From Streptomyces sp. STR69 (GTDB lineage: Bacteria; Actinomycetota; Actinomycetes; Streptomycetales; Streptomycetaceae): a stretch of DNA of 64,000 bases. The notes beneath the pieces were generated by a model. The model was given only the letters and a program-made list of their open reading frames with translations, was not told the DNA's origin and ran no database searches. Positions 17,133 to 26,215 of this stretch are shown here, one piece after another. How positions within the stretch are numbered: position 1 is the stretch's first letter; each line of letters opens with the position of its first letter. A program made the position numbers and the translations under genes. The stretch covers positions 1 through 64,000 of the forward strand of contig NZ_JALJRY010000005.1 of assembly GCF_024519455.1 (NCBI RefSeq), in the 5' to 3' direction.

Positions 17133-18605
17133 GCCGGGGCCGGGCCAAGCGTCGGATGGTCGAGGACTTCGCGGACCCGTCGCTGATGAGCGACGATCAA
17201 CTCAGGGCTGAGGTCGCCGAGTTGATCCGGGCCGGTGAGCTGTCGGCGCGGCGGTGGACGTGCGAGGTGGTCGGTTGTGACGGGCTGCCTCATGAGGGGT
17301 GGCGGCATCACCATGCCCGTGCGGCGCAGTGTCAGCCGCTGTGGCTGTGGACGGGGTGGATGCTGCTCACCGGCCGTGGCTGGGGTAAGTCCCGGACGGC
17401 GGCGGAGGCCGTACGGGAGTGGGCGCAGACGCCGGGGTCGCAGATCGCGGTGATCGCGAGGAACGCCACGCTGGTGCGGGATCTGCTTCGAGTCCCCTAA
17501 GTCGGGCCTGCTGTCGGTGTTTTCGCCCGAGGAGGTGGCGAAGTACAACTCGTCGCTCGGCGACACGGTCCTGAAGCTGACGAACGGCACGCTGATTCGC
17601 GGGTTCGGTGCGGAGACGCCGGACAACCTGCGTGTGTGGGCGTTCGACAAGGCGTGGTTGGACGAGTACGCGGCCTGGTCGCGGCATACCGCGCAAGAGG
17701 TCTACGACATGCTGTGGTTCTGTCTGCGAGAGGCGGACATCCCGCAGGTCGTCATCTCCACCACGCCGAAACCGCTCCCGCATGTGAAGCGACTCGTAGA
17801 GCGCGGCCGCACCCAGGAGAAGGCTCACGAGGAGGGCGGCGCGCCACCGCGGGTGGTGCTGACCCGCGGGCACATGCGGGAGAACGATGCCAACCTGTCG
17901 GCGGCGGCTCGGGAGGAGTTGGAGGAGGAGTACGCCGGCACCCGGCTGGGGCGGCAGGAGTTGTCCGGCGAGCTCCTGGAGGACGTTGAGGGCGCACTGT
18001 GGAAGGGATGGATGCTGGAGGTCGAGGGCTTCCGTCCTCGGCCCGAGCATCTGCCGGACCTTCAGCGGGTGGTGGTCGCGGTCGACCCGGCTACGAAGTC
18101 CCATGAGAACGCGGACATGACGGCCTTCACCGTGGCGGGGCGCGGGTTCCCGGTGGAGTCGATGTACGGGGACGACCGGCCCCGCGGGTATCTGCTGCAC
18201 GCGGAGCAGGACCGGTACACGCCGACGCAGGCGATGAAGCGGGCCGCGACGCTGTACCACGAGCACCGTGCGGGCTGCGTGGTCATCGAGGCGAACAACG
18301 GTGGCGACTACTTGCCCGCGCTGCTGGAGCAATTAGATCCGATGGTGAACTGGCGGATCGTTCATGCGACGCGGGGGAAGCGGGCTCGGGCGGCTCCGGC
18401 CGCTCAGCTGTACGAGCAGGTACGGGTGCATCACGTCGGCTCGGCGCGGGTGTTCGCAGAGTCGGAGGAACAGATGACGACGTTCGTGGGGCAGGGGAGA
18501 CGGAGGACTCGCCAGACCGGCTCGACAGCGCGGTGTGGGCGCCGTGGGATCTGTTCTTTGATCCGACGATGCCGCCGCCGCGCGGTGGGGATGATCAGCG
18601 GTTGA
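17129..18605 (+). pseudogene. phage terminase large subunit, two frameshifts
   Basis: The first frame has the ATPase Walker A region LLTGRGWGKSRTAAEA and ends prematurely at 17500. The next frame resumes with CFESPKSGLLSVF and carries Walker B (FDKAWLDEYAAW) and nuclease motifs VVVAVDPATKS and VVIEANNGGDY. A second shift near 18490 swaps QGRRRTRQ for the expected GETEDSPDRLDSAVWA, the last acidic nuclease motif. All domains of the DNA-packaging motor are recognisable, but no full-length protein can be made. Confidence 0.8.
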
Positions 18606-18720
18606 CAGGCAGGCGGTGATGGCTGGATGCGGTTGTGAACTCACCTACGGCGAAGGTGAGTTGTCAGTGGCACCCCTTACCGTTCGAGCTAGGAATTTTG
18701 GCTCGACCAGGAGGATGGCC

Positions 18721-19467
18721 ATGACCGAGGATCTGCGCCGGAAGTACAGCAGCGCCGACATTGCTGCGTTGATGACCCTGGCCCGGGGCGGGTGTTACGC
18801 CCCAGAGTGTGGGGCGCCGACCCTGCGCATGATCGACGGGGAGCCGGTTCTCAGTCTTGAGATTGCACACATTCGTGCTCTCAAGCCGGACGGGAAGCGG
18901 TACACCGAGTCGTGGAGTGTGAAGGAGCGCAACAGCTTCGCCAACCTATTGCTCCTGTGTAATGTCCATCACAAGCGGGTCGATGGGAAGGGAGGCGAGA
19001 AGTACACCGTGGAGATCCTGGAAAGCTGGAAGTACGCCCGTGAGGCTGACGGGCAGGCTGCCTTGGCAGGGTTAAGCGGGCTGACGGAAGAGCGGCTGGC
19101 CGAGATGATTCAAGAGGCGCAGGAGGCTTATGTCGAGCGGATCGTCCCGGTTCTGGGTGCGGTCGCGCGGCAGATGCCGGAGCTGGCGTCTTTGATGAGG
19201 ATTCTCAAGTCGGATATGGAGGAACTGCGGGGCCGTCGACCTGGGGTGTCCGAGGACTCGGCCTGGATGGTGTACCGGGCCAGCGAGGGGCTGGCGCACC
19301 TCCAGGACAATGCCCCCACGCTGCTGAAGGCTAGTGAAGATCTTCAGCATCTGCAGGACAGCCTGCCTGCGCTGTCGCGCCTGGCCGCCCTGCCGGGGAA
19401 GCTCAGTACGGCAGCTGACGAGATCAAGAGTGCGGCTGCTGCTCTTTCTGACGCTCGGCGCTACTGA
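18721..19467 (+). CDS. HNH endonuclease with long helical tail
   Basis: A 248-residue protein; ATG at 18721 has AGGAGG 6 nt upstream. The N-terminal third is an HNH nuclease: structural CYAPECG near residue 24, LEIAHIRAL with the catalytic His, and NLLLLCNVHHKRVDG. The C-terminal two-thirds (about 110-248) is helical with repeated LQDN/LQHLQD segments, suggesting coiled-coil or partner binding. It lies between the broken terminase and portal genes but is itself intact and has its own ribosome site. Phage packaging HNH proteins are usually shorter, so a defence or cargo nuclease is possible; this is inference. Confidence 0.75.
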   Translation: MTEDLRRKYSSADIAALMTLARGGCYAPECGAPTLRMIDGEPVLSLEIAHIRALKPDGKRYTESWSVKERNSFANLLLLCNVHHKRVDGKGGEKYTVEILESWKYAREADGQAALAGLSGLTEERLAEMIQEAQEAYVERIVPVLGAVARQMPELASLMRILKSDMEELRGRRPGVSEDSAWMVYRASEGLAHLQDNAPTLLKASEDLQHLQDSLPALSRLAALPGKLSTAADEIKSAAAALSDARRY

Positions 19468-19555
19468 TCAGAGACTTGTGGGTCGGTCATCACGGCAGGT
19501 CGCATGACTACCCTGGTCCTTCAGCGCGGGGCTGACGACGGAGGAACCGCCCCTG

Positions 19556-20040
19556 ATGGGCCTGCGCCAATTCGTGATCGATGCGTGGTCGTGGCTGAAC
19601 TACAAGCCGGTGATGGCCGACGCCGGTCGTCCGGGGAGCCGCGCGTTTCCGGAGCTGACCAGGACGCGGGTGCCACCGGATGAGTTGCAGCGGCTGGCCG
19701 CATACAAGGTGCTCGCGTCGTACGACAACAACCAGGCCGGGCAGCTCGCTGCGGCCGGTGGTGACACGGGCGCGCTGGAGCACCGGAACTCGGCGACGCG
19801 GCCAACCTCGTGGACACCGCGCTCGGTTACCTCCTGGGTTCGGAGCAGAAGGTCGCGGTCGAGGGTGCGGAGCACGCCGACGAGGAGACGCCGACGTCGG
19901 GCGCGGCCGAGGCGGTTGCGGTGCAGGAGTGGTTGCGGACGTGGGCGGACAAGGAACTGCTGACGTTCCGGGTGCAGCAAGCGGAGCGGGCGGCGGTCTT
20001 TCTCGGGGACTCCGTGATGGGATGCCCAACCGGCAGCCGA
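19556..20040 (+). pseudogene. phage portal protein, frameshifted and truncated
   Basis: The ATG frame at 19556 contains LTRTRVPPDELQRLAAYKVL and stops making sense at GALEHR. Deletion of one base near 19792 moves the reading to LGDAANLVDTALGYLLGSEQ, then VQEWLRTWADKELLTFRVQQ and FLGDSVMG, a portal-protein N-terminus. The sequence turns into unrelated DNA at about 20025. Position after terminase genes supports the call. Confidence 0.6.
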
Positions 20041-20123
20041 GACCAGCCCCAGCACAAAACGGCGCTCCCGCAACCGTAGCCCGAAGACCAGTTCCACCTG
20101 ACCACGTACGACTTGACCAGCAT

Positions 20124-20150
20124 GCGGCCCCTCGTTCAACGAGGGGCCGC
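20124..20150. terminator. hairpin between converging genes
   Basis: Thirteen-base arms GCGGCCCCTCGTT and AACGAGGGGCCGC around a single C. It lies between the portal relic on the + strand and the M15 peptidase gene on the - strand, so it can end transcripts from both sides. Confidence 0.7.
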
Positions 20151-20204
20151 CGCGGTTGGCGATGTATTTCCTGCTGCTGAGCATCGCCAGCCGATTCTCA
20201 GCAG

Positions 20205-21221
20205 TCAGCAGCGGGTGCTATCGGACAGCACATCCCAGTGCCAGTGCTCGTTCCTGTACTGGTGGAATCCGAACCTGGCTGCGTTGGTGCGCAACCACGT
20301 CCACGTCGGCCCCGATCCGTTGATGCAGCCGACCGAGGCGTCGATGCCTGCAAAGTCGATGGCCAATCCCATCTGATGGTTCGAAGTCCCAGGGCGAGCC
20401 ACACGGCTGTAGTTGCCCTGCCGGCAGAGGGAATTGGCGTTGCACAGGGCCTGCTGGTGCGCCATGGTCCGAAACGCGCTGGAAGCGTTCAGGGTGAGTC
20501 CTGACGCCCTTGCCGAGCGGAGCATGGCTGCGATGGCACCCGATACGCGAGAGTTCACCACAGCCTCACCGTTCGCGCCGGGTACCCGATAGGCGGTGTT
20601 CCCGCTCTCTTCGCTCGTGCTGCGCAGACCTGCCACCGCGCACAGGCGGATGAGCACCCTGGCGGAGTTGTGGTAGCCGTCCGCCACTCCAAGGTCTCGA
20701 GTCCCCGATGCGCAGGGCACGTTACGGGAGTCGTTGTAGACAGGAGTGATCGGAGTCGCCGACGTACCTCCGCCCGACGTGCGTGAAGCCCAGACGGCAA
20801 CATGCCCTGGATCACGGTAAATTACCGCATTTCCATCGTTCTGCAGTTCGAGGTAGGCACCAGGGTGGCCTGCGGTGCTGCTGGCCCAGATCGGGACATG
20901 ACTCGGCGCGTAGAGCACGAGATTGCCATCCGTCTGCATCTGCGCCACGGTGCCCGGACGGCCCGCGGTGCCGCTCGCCCAAAGGGCGGGATCGCTGCCT
21001 CGGTACAGGACCAGGTTGCCGTCGGTCTGCATGATCAGCGTGTAGCGGCCGTCAGGGGACTGAAGCTTGCCGCCCGTGGCCAGCGACTGTCCGCCTCTCA
21101 AAGTGTGAGGGGCTTGCGCCGCTTGAGCCGGGCCGACACTTCCCAGGAGCAGGGCGAGTATCGGGGCCAGCAGCACGGTCAGCCCAAGTCGCCGGAGGAC
21201 AGTTTTCACAGGCGGGCTCAT
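20205..21221 (-). CDS. secreted M15 peptidase with bulb-type lectin domain
   Basis: A 338-residue exported protein; signal peptide with hydrophobic core VLLAPILALLLGSVG ending near AQA. Residues about 35-145 form a bulb-type (mannose-binding) lectin domain with three strand repeats containing TDGNLVLY, TDGNLVLY and NDGNAVIY. The C-terminal domain is a VanY/M15 zinc D,D-carboxypeptidase: SAFRTMAHQQALCN, the zinc motif SNHQMGLAIDF, and NEHWHWD. It should trim peptidoglycan stem peptides after the lectin binds a glycan; whether its target is self or foreign wall is not shown. It is flanked by relics and repeats and stands alone. Confidence 0.85.
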   Translation of the reverse strand: MSPPVKTVLRRLGLTVLLAPILALLLGSVGPAQAAQAPHTLRGGQSLATGGKLQSPDGRYTLIMQTDGNLVLYRGSDPALWASGTAGRPGTVAQMQTDGNLVLYAPSHVPIWASSTAGHPGAYLELQNDGNAVIYRDPGHVAVWASRTSGGGTSATPITPVYNDSRNVPCASGTRDLGVADGYHNSARVLIRLCAVAGLRSTSEESGNTAYRVPGANGEAVVNSRVSGAIAAMLRSARASGLTLNASSAFRTMAHQQALCNANSLCRQGNYSRVARPGTSNHQMGLAIDFAGIDASVGCINGSGPTWTWLRTNAARFGFHQYRNEHWHWDVLSDSTRC

Positions 21222-21599
21222 CTCTCGACTTCTGCAAGGCTGTGAGCCCACCCTCCATGCAGGGCGGAGCGCACACGGTCTTCAAATCCGTGTCCATGTC
21301 GTCAAGATTTAAAGATGAGATGCATCCCGGACATCTGTTCCAATCGGCCCTCGGCCAGTGGCTGCACGGCGTCATCCCGGGAATCGGCAGACACGCCGCG
21401 TGCATGGCTGCGCAGAAGCCAGCTGTACGCCAATCCACCCTTCGACCGACACAAAGCTGGGCGAGCCCCCGGCGGAGTGTTCATCCTCCACACCGCGCGC
21501 CCGAAGCCGCAGCCCGCCCGATCTCGCCAACTCGCTCTGGAAGAAGGTGACTGAGCCGGATTAACTGACGAGACAACGACTGGCCTGCGGAAATGGCTA

Positions 21600-21636
21600 C
21601 AGAGGCTCCGCCCCGAGTAGAGGGGCGGAGCCTCTG
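21600..21636. terminator. 15-bp stem GC hairpin
   Basis: Perfect arms CAGAGGCTCCGCCCC and GGGGCGGAGCCTCTG around GAGTAGA. Very similar hairpins open the repeat units at 23401 and 55601. Confidence 0.8.
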
Positions 21637-21863
21637 CATGTTGGACGGGGAATCCGCTGCGCGCGGGTTCGATTCCCGTCCTAGAGCTGGCGCGATCGTC
21701 CTCTACGCCTTCAGTGTCATCTTGCCGGGCCTCGTTGAGGCCGCAAGGACAGGAACAGACTGGCACGGGCTGAGGAGCACCCACATGGATTACCTCATCT
21801 GACCTGCGAAAACGTCAAGATGAGCATTGATCGGCAAGGATCGCACAGATCCTCAAAGGACTC
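21600..21863. repeat. attachment-site debris lacking the tRNA core
   Basis: The unit reads hairpin, GAATCCGCTGCGCGCGGGTT, a single TTGAGGCC at 21735, then CTGACCTGCGAAAACGTC and TCCTCAAAGGACTC at its end. Homology with the units at 23401 and 37067 stops exactly at GGACTC, i.e. at the anticodon. It therefore looks like the element-side half of a recombined site. One octamer of the pair seen elsewhere is missing, an 11-bp loss. No gene is seen from 21222 to 21987. Confidence 0.6.
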
Positions 21864-21987
21864 TTGCTGGGCTGCCCCTCCGCCCGAACCAGGGACGTCC
21901 GACGCGACTCCGAACCAGGCTGTCGAGCGGGACGAACCCCGGTCACGCACCTCCTTTGCCTGCCTCACTGGCAGCCGCTGACGCCAC

Positions 21988-22563
21988 TCAGCAGTTCTTC
22001 ACCCAGTGGACCCAGTACCAGGGGGCGTCGTCGTCCCAGCTGAGGGCACCTCCGTCGTGCCAGCGCGAGACGCCACTGTCGTCCAAGAAGTTGGCAACGG
22101 TACCCGTGGTTTGGTTGTTGATCCACGACCCATCAGCCGTCCACGGGATCCTGTAGCGGGCGCAGCTGTACATGGGGATCGACGAGCCCGTGAAGTTGAT
22201 GCCGCTGTAGGCGCAGAAGTATCCGTAGTCGACAGACGAGGCGCAGGGGTCAGCCAGCGCCCCCTTGGTCATGTCGCGGGGGTGAGCTTCGCCAGGGACA
22301 GCCACGAACATCAGGTTCTTGCCGCCCAGGTCGATCACGTTGGCGGCCACCTGCTTCCCGCCTGTCTGGGTGAGATACCCGTCCACTTCGTTCTGGAGTG
22401 CCGAAGTCTGAGAGGCGGTGAGTCCCGCCTGCTTGGCCTGGGAGGCGTAGGGGCTGGTGGCGCCTTCAGCACCGGCTGATGCGACGCCGGCGCTGAAGGT
22501 CAGCGCCAGAGTGGCCACGGCAACCGCGAACATCGCCCTGATCTTTGACAATCTGCTTTGCAT
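21988..22563 (-). CDS. secreted I36-type (beta/gamma-crystallin-like) protein
   Basis: A 191-residue exported protein: signal peptide (AMFAVAVATLALTFSAGVAS) cleaved near ASA. The C-terminal half has CAYSGINFTGSSIPMYSC and SWINNQTTGTVANFLDDSG, the Greek-key pattern of peptidase inhibitor family I36 (SMPI-like). Four cysteines could form disulfides. The ATG has a strong site, AAGGGGG, 5 nt upstream. Role as protease inhibitor is inferred from family only. It sits alone between repeat units, probably as island cargo. Confidence 0.75.
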   Translation of the reverse strand: MQSRLSKIRAMFAVAVATLALTFSAGVASAGAEGATSPYASQAKQAGLTASQTSALQNEVDGYLTQTGGKQVAANVIDLGGKNLMFVAVPGEAHPRDMTKGALADPCASSVDYGYFCAYSGINFTGSSIPMYSCARYRIPWTADGSWINNQTTGTVANFLDDSGVSRWHDGGALSWDDDAPWYWVHWVKNC

Positions 22564-22683
22564 TGGTACCCCCTTATGGTGCGTGCCATGGATTGCTGCT
22601 CGGCGGTGGATTGCTGGACGTCTCAACGTAGGTGTCGCCGAATGGAGGGCGCCAAGGGTTCGATTACCGTCGAAACATGTTTG

Positions 22684-23110
22684 ATGGCGAAGCGACCGCG
22701 AGGGGGCGCGGTGTACGACGTCTCCGACCACGAGACCGCAACCCAGGTCGAGGACCAGTCGGGCTGCCCGGAGTGCCGTCGCTGCGATGTGCCCGGCACC
22801 GCGGCCTGGGATGGCTGCGAAGACCCGTGCAGCGGCGCGGCGTCCGGGCAGCTCACGGTCAACGTGACCCGCATCTACCCGTCGACGACCACCTTCCCGT
22901 CGCCGGACCAGACTGTGAGAGACCTGCGGAACTGTCAGCCTCCGCCCGTGACCGCGGTCGAGATGGTCGTCACGCTGCTGCGGTGCGCGCCGGGCCCCAC
23001 CGAAGAGGGCTGCCCGCCAGGCTGTGACGATCTGTCCGAGGCGGCTCGCGTCCTCCACGTCGATGCGCTGACGGCCTACAGCGCCCTGCTGCCTGCCGGC
23101 GGCCGGTGGG
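22684..23110 (+). pseudogene. cysteine-rich fragment, possibly a phage structural gene
   Basis: From about residue 8 the frame has sensible codon use: VYDVSDHETATQVEDQSGCP, VTRIYPSTTTFPSPDQTV, RNCQPPPVTAVEMVVTLLRC and SEAARVLHVDALTAYSALL. After 23100 the text turns to low-complexity Arg-rich sequence, so the 3' end is lost or frameshifted. The style resembles small Streptomyces phage head-tail proteins, and the same region has other prophage relics. Function not established. Confidence 0.35.
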
Positions 23111-23400
23111 GCCGCAGAGGACGGCAGGTCGTAGCGGTTGACCGGTTACGTTGCAGTCGTCATAGGCGTTTGCCGAGCGGACCGCCGGACGCTTCCTGTC
23201 CACCGACCCGGTCCCCTGCGGCCCGAACGCCAAATCGAAATCGGCTTAACCCGCGGCTGTCGAACGAGTCTCATCCGGGTTCGCCCGGAGGGGTAATCGC
23301 CGCATGTCAGAGCGGCCTTCGTCCGATCCTGCGTTCCGGATCAAGAAACACGCGGGACCAGTACTAAGGCCGTAGGCATGAGTGTGGTGCGCCACTGCCG

Positions 23401-23437
23401 CAGAGGCTCCGCCCCGACACCCAGGGCGGAGCCTCTG
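23401..23437. terminator. 14-bp stem GC hairpin opening a repeat unit
   Basis: Arms CAGAGGCTCCGCCC and GGGCGGAGCCTCTG. Nearly the same stem as at 21600, with a different loop. Confidence 0.75.
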
Positions 23438-23535
23438 CGCGTTGGAATGAAAATCCGCTGCGGGCGGGTTCGAAGGCCGTCCTTGAGCTGGCGCGATCGT
23501 TCTCCATGCCTTCGGCACGATCCTGCCGGGCCTCA

Positions 23536-23718
23536 TTGAGGCCGAGTTGAGGCCGCAAGGACAGGAACAGACTGACAAGGGCTGACTAGCTCCAACATGG
23601 ATAACCGCATCTGACCTGCGAAAACGTCAAGGATGAGCGTTGATCGGCAAGGACCGCCAAGATCCCCAAAGGACTCATAATCCGTCGGCCGTGGGTTCGA
23701 GTCCCACCCGCCCCACCA
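23536..23718. repeat. attachment site 1: octamer pair and tRNA 3' core
   Basis: The octamer pair TTGAGGCC-GAG-TTGAGGCC occupies 23536-23554. After the shared arm (GACCTGCGAAAACGTCAAGG), the core at 23671-23718 runs from GGACTCATAATCC to GTGGGTTCGAGTCCCAC and CGCCCCACCA. That is the anticodon loop (CAT), T-arm and acceptor strand of a tRNA gene, without its 5' half. The core begins 135 bp after the octamer pair. Between 23110 and 24007 no gene is visible apart from this unit. Confidence 0.8.
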
Positions 23719-24007
23719 CTCGCTACGCGAGCAGAATCGATCTGACTGGCAACTTTGCTGGAGGGTCGGGCGAGTTGAGGGTCCTGGCGGCCCTGTCGTG
23801 ATCATGATTTCATGATCGTCTGGACAAATTTTGGACGCCGATTCCGGTCAAGTCGGGCATGGTGCCTACGTGGTATTTCGTGTCGACGTCGAGCAGGTCT
23901 TCGCCGCCTCGCCCCGTGGCGGGAAGTGGCCCATGGGAACGTCCCGACATCCAGCGCACTTCCCTCGCGTGGTTTGTTTGTGATCGATGGCTGCGCCCAA
24001 TGTTGGT

Positions 24008-24030
24008 GATGTATCTTGGGTACATACATC
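24008..24030 (+). promoter_or_regulatory. probable vapBC operator/promoter
   Basis: GATGTAtcttgggTACATAC with a trailing ATC forms an inverted repeat of ATGTA/TACAT, 21 bp before the antitoxin start, in an AT-richer patch. VapB antitoxins usually repress from such sites. A separate palindrome, GATCATGATTTCATGATC, lies at 23800-23817. Confidence 0.5.
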
Positions 24031-24050
24031 GTGGATGTTGGAGGTGTCCG

Positions 24051-24284
24051 ATGTCCGTCACGCAGATTGATCTCGACGACGAGGCGCTGGCCGAGGCCAT
24101 GCGGCTCATGGGCGTCACGACGAAAAAGGAGACCGTCAACGCAGCCCTTCGGGACTATGTGGCGCGGATCAAGAGGCTCGAGGCTGCGGAGAAGCTGGCC
24201 GCGCGCGGTGCGCGTGGCGAGTTCGAGCAGGCCGCGGCGGCGCATGACGCGGAGAAGCGTGCCCGGCGCGAGGCCTTCGAGTGA
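24051..24284 (+). CDS. vapB: VapB-like antitoxin
   Basis: A 77-residue protein. The first 40 residues (IDLDDEALAEAMRLMGVTTK, then KETVNAALRDYV) are the DNA-binding domain of the VapB family; the charged C-terminal tail should wrap the toxin and neutralise it. GGAGGTG precedes the ATG at 24051. It overlaps the toxin gene by 4 nt (GTGA), the usual arrangement. The pair lies 333 bp inside the attachment site at 23671-23718, a common position for addiction modules that stabilise islands. Confidence 0.85.
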   Translation: MSVTQIDLDDEALAEAMRLMGVTTKKETVNAALRDYVARIKRLEAAEKLAARGARGEFEQAAAAHDAEKRARREAFE

Positions 24285-24688
24285 TCACGTATCTGGTGGA
24301 CACCTCGGCTCTGTGGCACCTGTTTCGCACCCCAGGCGCGTTGCGGCCCTGGGAGGGACACATTGCCGCCGGGGTGTTCCACATCTGCGAGCCGACACGG
24401 GCCGAATTTCTCTACTCGGCAACCAGCCCGTCCCATCGGGATGAGCTCGCAGAGGAACTGGACGCGCTCTGCTCGCTCTCTCCGGTTCCGAAGAACGCCT
24501 GGCGTTGGGTCGACACGGCCCAGTACAAACTGACCCAGCGGGGCCGGCATCGCGCGGCTGGAGCGATCGATCTGTTGGTGTGTGCGACCGCGGTCCATCA
24601 CGGGCACACCGTGCTCCACGTGGACAACGATTTCGTGACGGTGGCCGGAGTCCTCAAGGAAGTTCAGCAGCGAGACGTACGAGCCTGA
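24281..24688 (+). CDS. vapC: VapC-like PIN-domain toxin (RNase)
   Basis: A 135-residue PIN-domain protein. The acidic metal-binding residues are all present: Asp7 (VDTSALW), Glu42 (PTRAEFLYS), Asp97 (AIDLLVCATAV) and Asp115/Asp117 (HVDNDF). Such toxins cleave specific RNAs, often initiator tRNA or rRNA, when freed from VapB. GTG start overlaps the vapB stop. The gene converges with the helicase relic. It looks intact, in contrast to the surrounding broken genes, as expected if selection keeps the pair functional. Confidence 0.87.
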   Translation: MITYLVDTSALWHLFRTPGALRPWEGHIAAGVFHICEPTRAEFLYSATSPSHRDELAEELDALCSLSPVPKNAWRWVDTAQYKLTQRGRHRAAGAIDLLVCATAVHHGHTVLHVDNDFVTVAGVLKEVQQRDVRA

Positions 24689-24747
24689 TCTTCTGAAGCC
24701 GGTTCACTGTGTCGGTCTGTTGGCCCCACCGATGATCGATGCCCAAG

Positions 24748-26215
24748 TCACTGCCCCAGAACTGTGAACCTGGTCGGTCCTCTGAGCGCGGCCGTCGCAC
24801 CGTCCAGATCCGCGAGCCGAGCGGCAAGGGTGGCCTCCGCGAGCCGGGTCGGCAGTGCGGCGTTGAACTTGAGGCCGTTCAGCGCACGCGCGTCCACTGC
24901 CGGAAGGCACAGCTGATCGGCGGCCTCCGAAATGACCTTCCTCCATTCTGCGGGCGTCGCGTCCTCGCGAAGTCGGATGCAGGTGTCAGTTGGCCGCTGG
25001 AGGGGATCGGCGATCGTGGTGAGCGTGGCGGCCAGGGTGGCGTTGGCCCGGTAGCCGGCCCAGGTCCACCAGCGCACACTGGTGCCGCATCCGCCCCTTA
25101 CGACCATCGTCCCGTCAGGGTGGACCAGTTCCGAGCTGCTCTCGCGTGCCTGAGTGAGCGCGGTCTTGGCGCGCCCGGTGAGGGCGACCGGTGGGTCGAC
25201 GCCGAGGAGTACTTCCCGTGCCGCGCGCGTCAGTTCGTACGAGGCGGTCCGGCCGGAAGCTGCTCCTCCCCAGCGCGCCTTCCCGCCGCCGTCGACCGGT
25301 TCGACGAAGCATCGCCGCCGGGACCAGTCGATGTACGTCACCTGCCAGCTCTGCCCGGCGGGGAGCAGGCGCCGAGGCCCCACCACCTCTTCGGTCAGCA
25401 GCGCGGGATTGGTCGTGCCGATCTCTGTACGGCCCGCGAGCACCGTGAACTCCGGAGCCGCGGTGAACACCGCGGTGAGGTCCATGAAGTGCCGGTAGCC
25501 GAAGCGGCGTTCCGCCTCGGGGCCGATGAGCAGCATCCCTCCGTCCTGGCTCAGGAATCCCTCATCGACCAGGTGGCGCACGATAGGTTCGGCCGAGGCT
25601 CCGGCGGGGTCACCACCGGCTCCACCCAACCGCGCGACCACAGCAGCAGGGCTGCCGCAGCGATCAGTCCGTCTTCGTCGACGGTGAGGAACAGACAGTT
25701 GCGGGTGGAACCCGGCCGTCGGCCGGTCCGGCCAAGACGCTGGAGGAAAGAGGCCACGGTGGCGGGTGCATCGATCTGGATGACGCGGTCCAAGTCGCCT
25801 ACGTCGATGCCGAGTTCCAGGGTGCTGGTGGAGACGATCACGCAGTCGCGTGCTTCGGCGAAGGCTTCCTCTGCTCGCCGCCGTTCATCCACAGAGAGGG
25901 ACGCGTGGGACAGGAAAGTGGTCACGCCTTTGGCCCGCAGGCTCTCTCCGAGCTTCTCGACCTCTCGGCGCGATTCGCAGAACACGAGCCGCTTCTGGCC
26001 GCGGTGCAGCGCCGCGATCACCGTGGCCGCGTTCTCCAAGGAGCCCTCGTAGTCGACCTGGATGTCGCCGGGAGGCGGCAGCGCGGGGGATTCCTCGCGC
26101 AGGTGTGGGGCGACGACCCGCGCCGGACGGTGCCCGCTCGCCGAGCCCTGGAGCCAGCTGAACAGCTCATCAAGGTTGCCCACCGTCGCGGACAGCCCGA
26201 TGCATTGTACTGGTC
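24748..26215 (-). pseudogene. Lhr-like helicase relic, probably BREX-2 brxHI
   Basis: Begins at about 26215 with IGLSATVGNLDELFSWL (helicase motif III) and continues with motif V/VI, STLELGIDVGDLDRVIQ and QRLGRTGRRPGS. A frameshift near 25600 moves the reading to VRHLVDEGFLSQDGGMLLIG and the Lhr-type C-terminal domain (FTVLAGRTEIGTTNPALL). Motifs I and II are missing altogether. Its 5' end is fused to the end of the pglZ relic, so a deletion removed the first half of the helicase and whatever lay between. Lhr-like BrxHI is a standard BREX-2 component. Confidence 0.65.

Noticed and set aside
23671..23718. Complete tRNA gene
   Set aside because: Only the anticodon loop onward is present; the 5' acceptor strand and D-arm are missing at all three copies.
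23533..23805. Open frame on the - strand containing GWDSNPRPTDYES
   Set aside because: This peptide is a well-known artefact of translating tRNA 3' ends; it covers the attachment core.
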